Shown here: positions 63,645 through 64,000 of the stretch, in pieces | How the letters are laid out: each line of letters opens with the position of its first letter | How positions within the stretch are numbered: the stretch's first letter is position 1 | Assembly: GCF_004361915.1 (NCBI RefSeq) | Contig: NZ_SNWP01000011.1 | Location: 248,001 to 312,000 of the forward strand | Length of the DNA: 64,000 bases | Direction: 5' to 3' | Origin: Sediminibacterium goheungense | Lineage (GTDB): Bacteria > Bacteroidota > Bacteroidia > Chitinophagales > Chitinophagaceae | Notes under the pieces: model-generated | The model's input: only the letters and a program-made list of their open reading frames with translations | Told to the model about the DNA's origin: nothing | Databases searched by the model: none | Translations under genes and position numbers: made by a program

Positions 63645-64000
63645 TTAGTTTTCAGTGTGATCGTGACGGAACATCTGGGCATAATTGTTGGCAATATCTA
63701 CACTCAGGTTACCAAACATCACTGTTGGGTTAGTAGCAATAGAAATGCTACTGGTACCTGTAAATATTTTGCTGATATCAGCAAAGAGGTGAATATTTGA
63801 ACCCCTACCTGCTTTTACTTTGGCGGTTCCTGCTACTCTCAGATCCAGTGCTATGTTTTTAATATTATTGATAGTAGGGCTGCTATAACCACCAAAGCCT
63901 CCAATATGATAACGGAATTTTTTGTTACCGTTCTGGTCTGCCGGTGCCTGTGGAGAGGAGCCTTCCATTTTGAAGAAAATATATCCGCTGTTCCAACTCC
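63645..64000 (-). CDS. MbnP-like copper-binding protein, N terminus outside window
   Basis: The frame stays open to the window edge. Visible residues include 'WNSGYIFFKMEGSS', 'KKFRYHIGGFGGYSSP', 'HLFADISKIFTG' and the terminal 'NYAQMFRHDH', a pattern I know from MbnP-family proteins (partners of MbnH). The annotated start within the window (63968) is not the true start. A tryptophan stands in the WNSGYIFF motif. The 5-nt spacing to the MbnH-like gene fits the known pair. Confidence 0.75.
   Translation of the reverse strand, partial: SWNSGYIFFKMEGSSPQAPADQNGNKKFRYHIGGFGGYSSPTINNIKNIALDLRVAGTAKVKAGRGSNIHLFADISKIFTGTSSISIATNPTVMFGNLSVDIANNYAQMFRHDHTEN

Overview
The window looks like chromosomal DNA from a Bacteroidota bacterium, probably of the Chitinophagaceae. 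This is an inference from gene content: SusC/SusD pairs, large outer-membrane beta-barrel proteins of the carboxypeptidase-regulatory-like type, a GLPGLI protein, an N-acylornithine carbamoyltransferase in the arginine operon, a lipoprotein-type (clade II) NosZ, several TAnnTTTG promoter boxes, and start sites without a Shine-Dalgarno sequence.

Layout. 1-14.9 kb: a complete arginine biosynthesis operon (N-acyltransferase, argG, argC, argD, N-acylornithine carbamoyltransferase, argB, argE, argH) and an FKBP isomerase lie between two paralogous outer-membrane beta-barrel genes. Ahead of the operon is a short reading frame ending in an Arg-rich stretch, followed by competing hairpins; it looks like a translation-coupled arginine attenuator. 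14.9-28 kb: mostly housekeeping and envelope genes, namely an MBL-fold hydrolase, a GLPGLI protein, a two-component system, kbl, a class D beta-lactamase-like lipoprotein, a Rieske protein, a di-heme peroxidase with an extra N-terminal domain, a PhoX-like lipoprotein, dCMP deaminase, a VOC protein and a luciferase-like oxidoreductase. 28-35 kb: a SusC/SusD operon with a fasciclin-like and a further lipoprotein. 35-40.5 kb: katG divergent from oxyR, a Fic protein with a repeated operator-like sequence, and a sialidase-fold protein.

40.5-50.4 kb is a nitrous oxide/nitric oxide island. An eight-gene minus-strand operon runs cytochrome c, nosZ, a membrane-NosL fusion, nosD, nosF, nosY, hemerythrin, truncated globin. 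Divergent to it are a Crp/Fnr regulator, a His-rich membrane protein and the Fe-S repair protein Ric. Two TGAT-N4-ATCA palindromes (Fnr-type boxes) sit in front of the regulator and the membrane protein. No nir or nor gene is present, so this segment supports N2O reduction and NO protection rather than full denitrification.

50.6-59.4 kb is an accessory stretch rich in repeats: a GH43-like protein, a YHS-domain protein flanked by hairpins and 52-bp REP-like elements, two small membrane proteins, an AAA ATPase with a perfect 19-bp inverted repeat in front, and a tRNA-Arg(CCU) gene. Four nearly identical 150-bp tandem units lie directly upstream of the tRNA, each starting (in tRNA orientation) with the 5' part of the same tRNA. 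A decayed tRNA copy lies on the other side. This tRNA-derived array is the most unusual object in the window. Small genes (VOC, TPR, GNAT) follow, separated by inverted repeats built from short repeated words.

59.4-64 kb: an S10-type carboxypeptidase, then a minus-strand cluster of MbnP-like protein (cut by the window end), MbnH-like di-heme cytochrome, a CxxCxC-headed beta-barrel protein and a SCO protein. This is likely a copper-handling locus.
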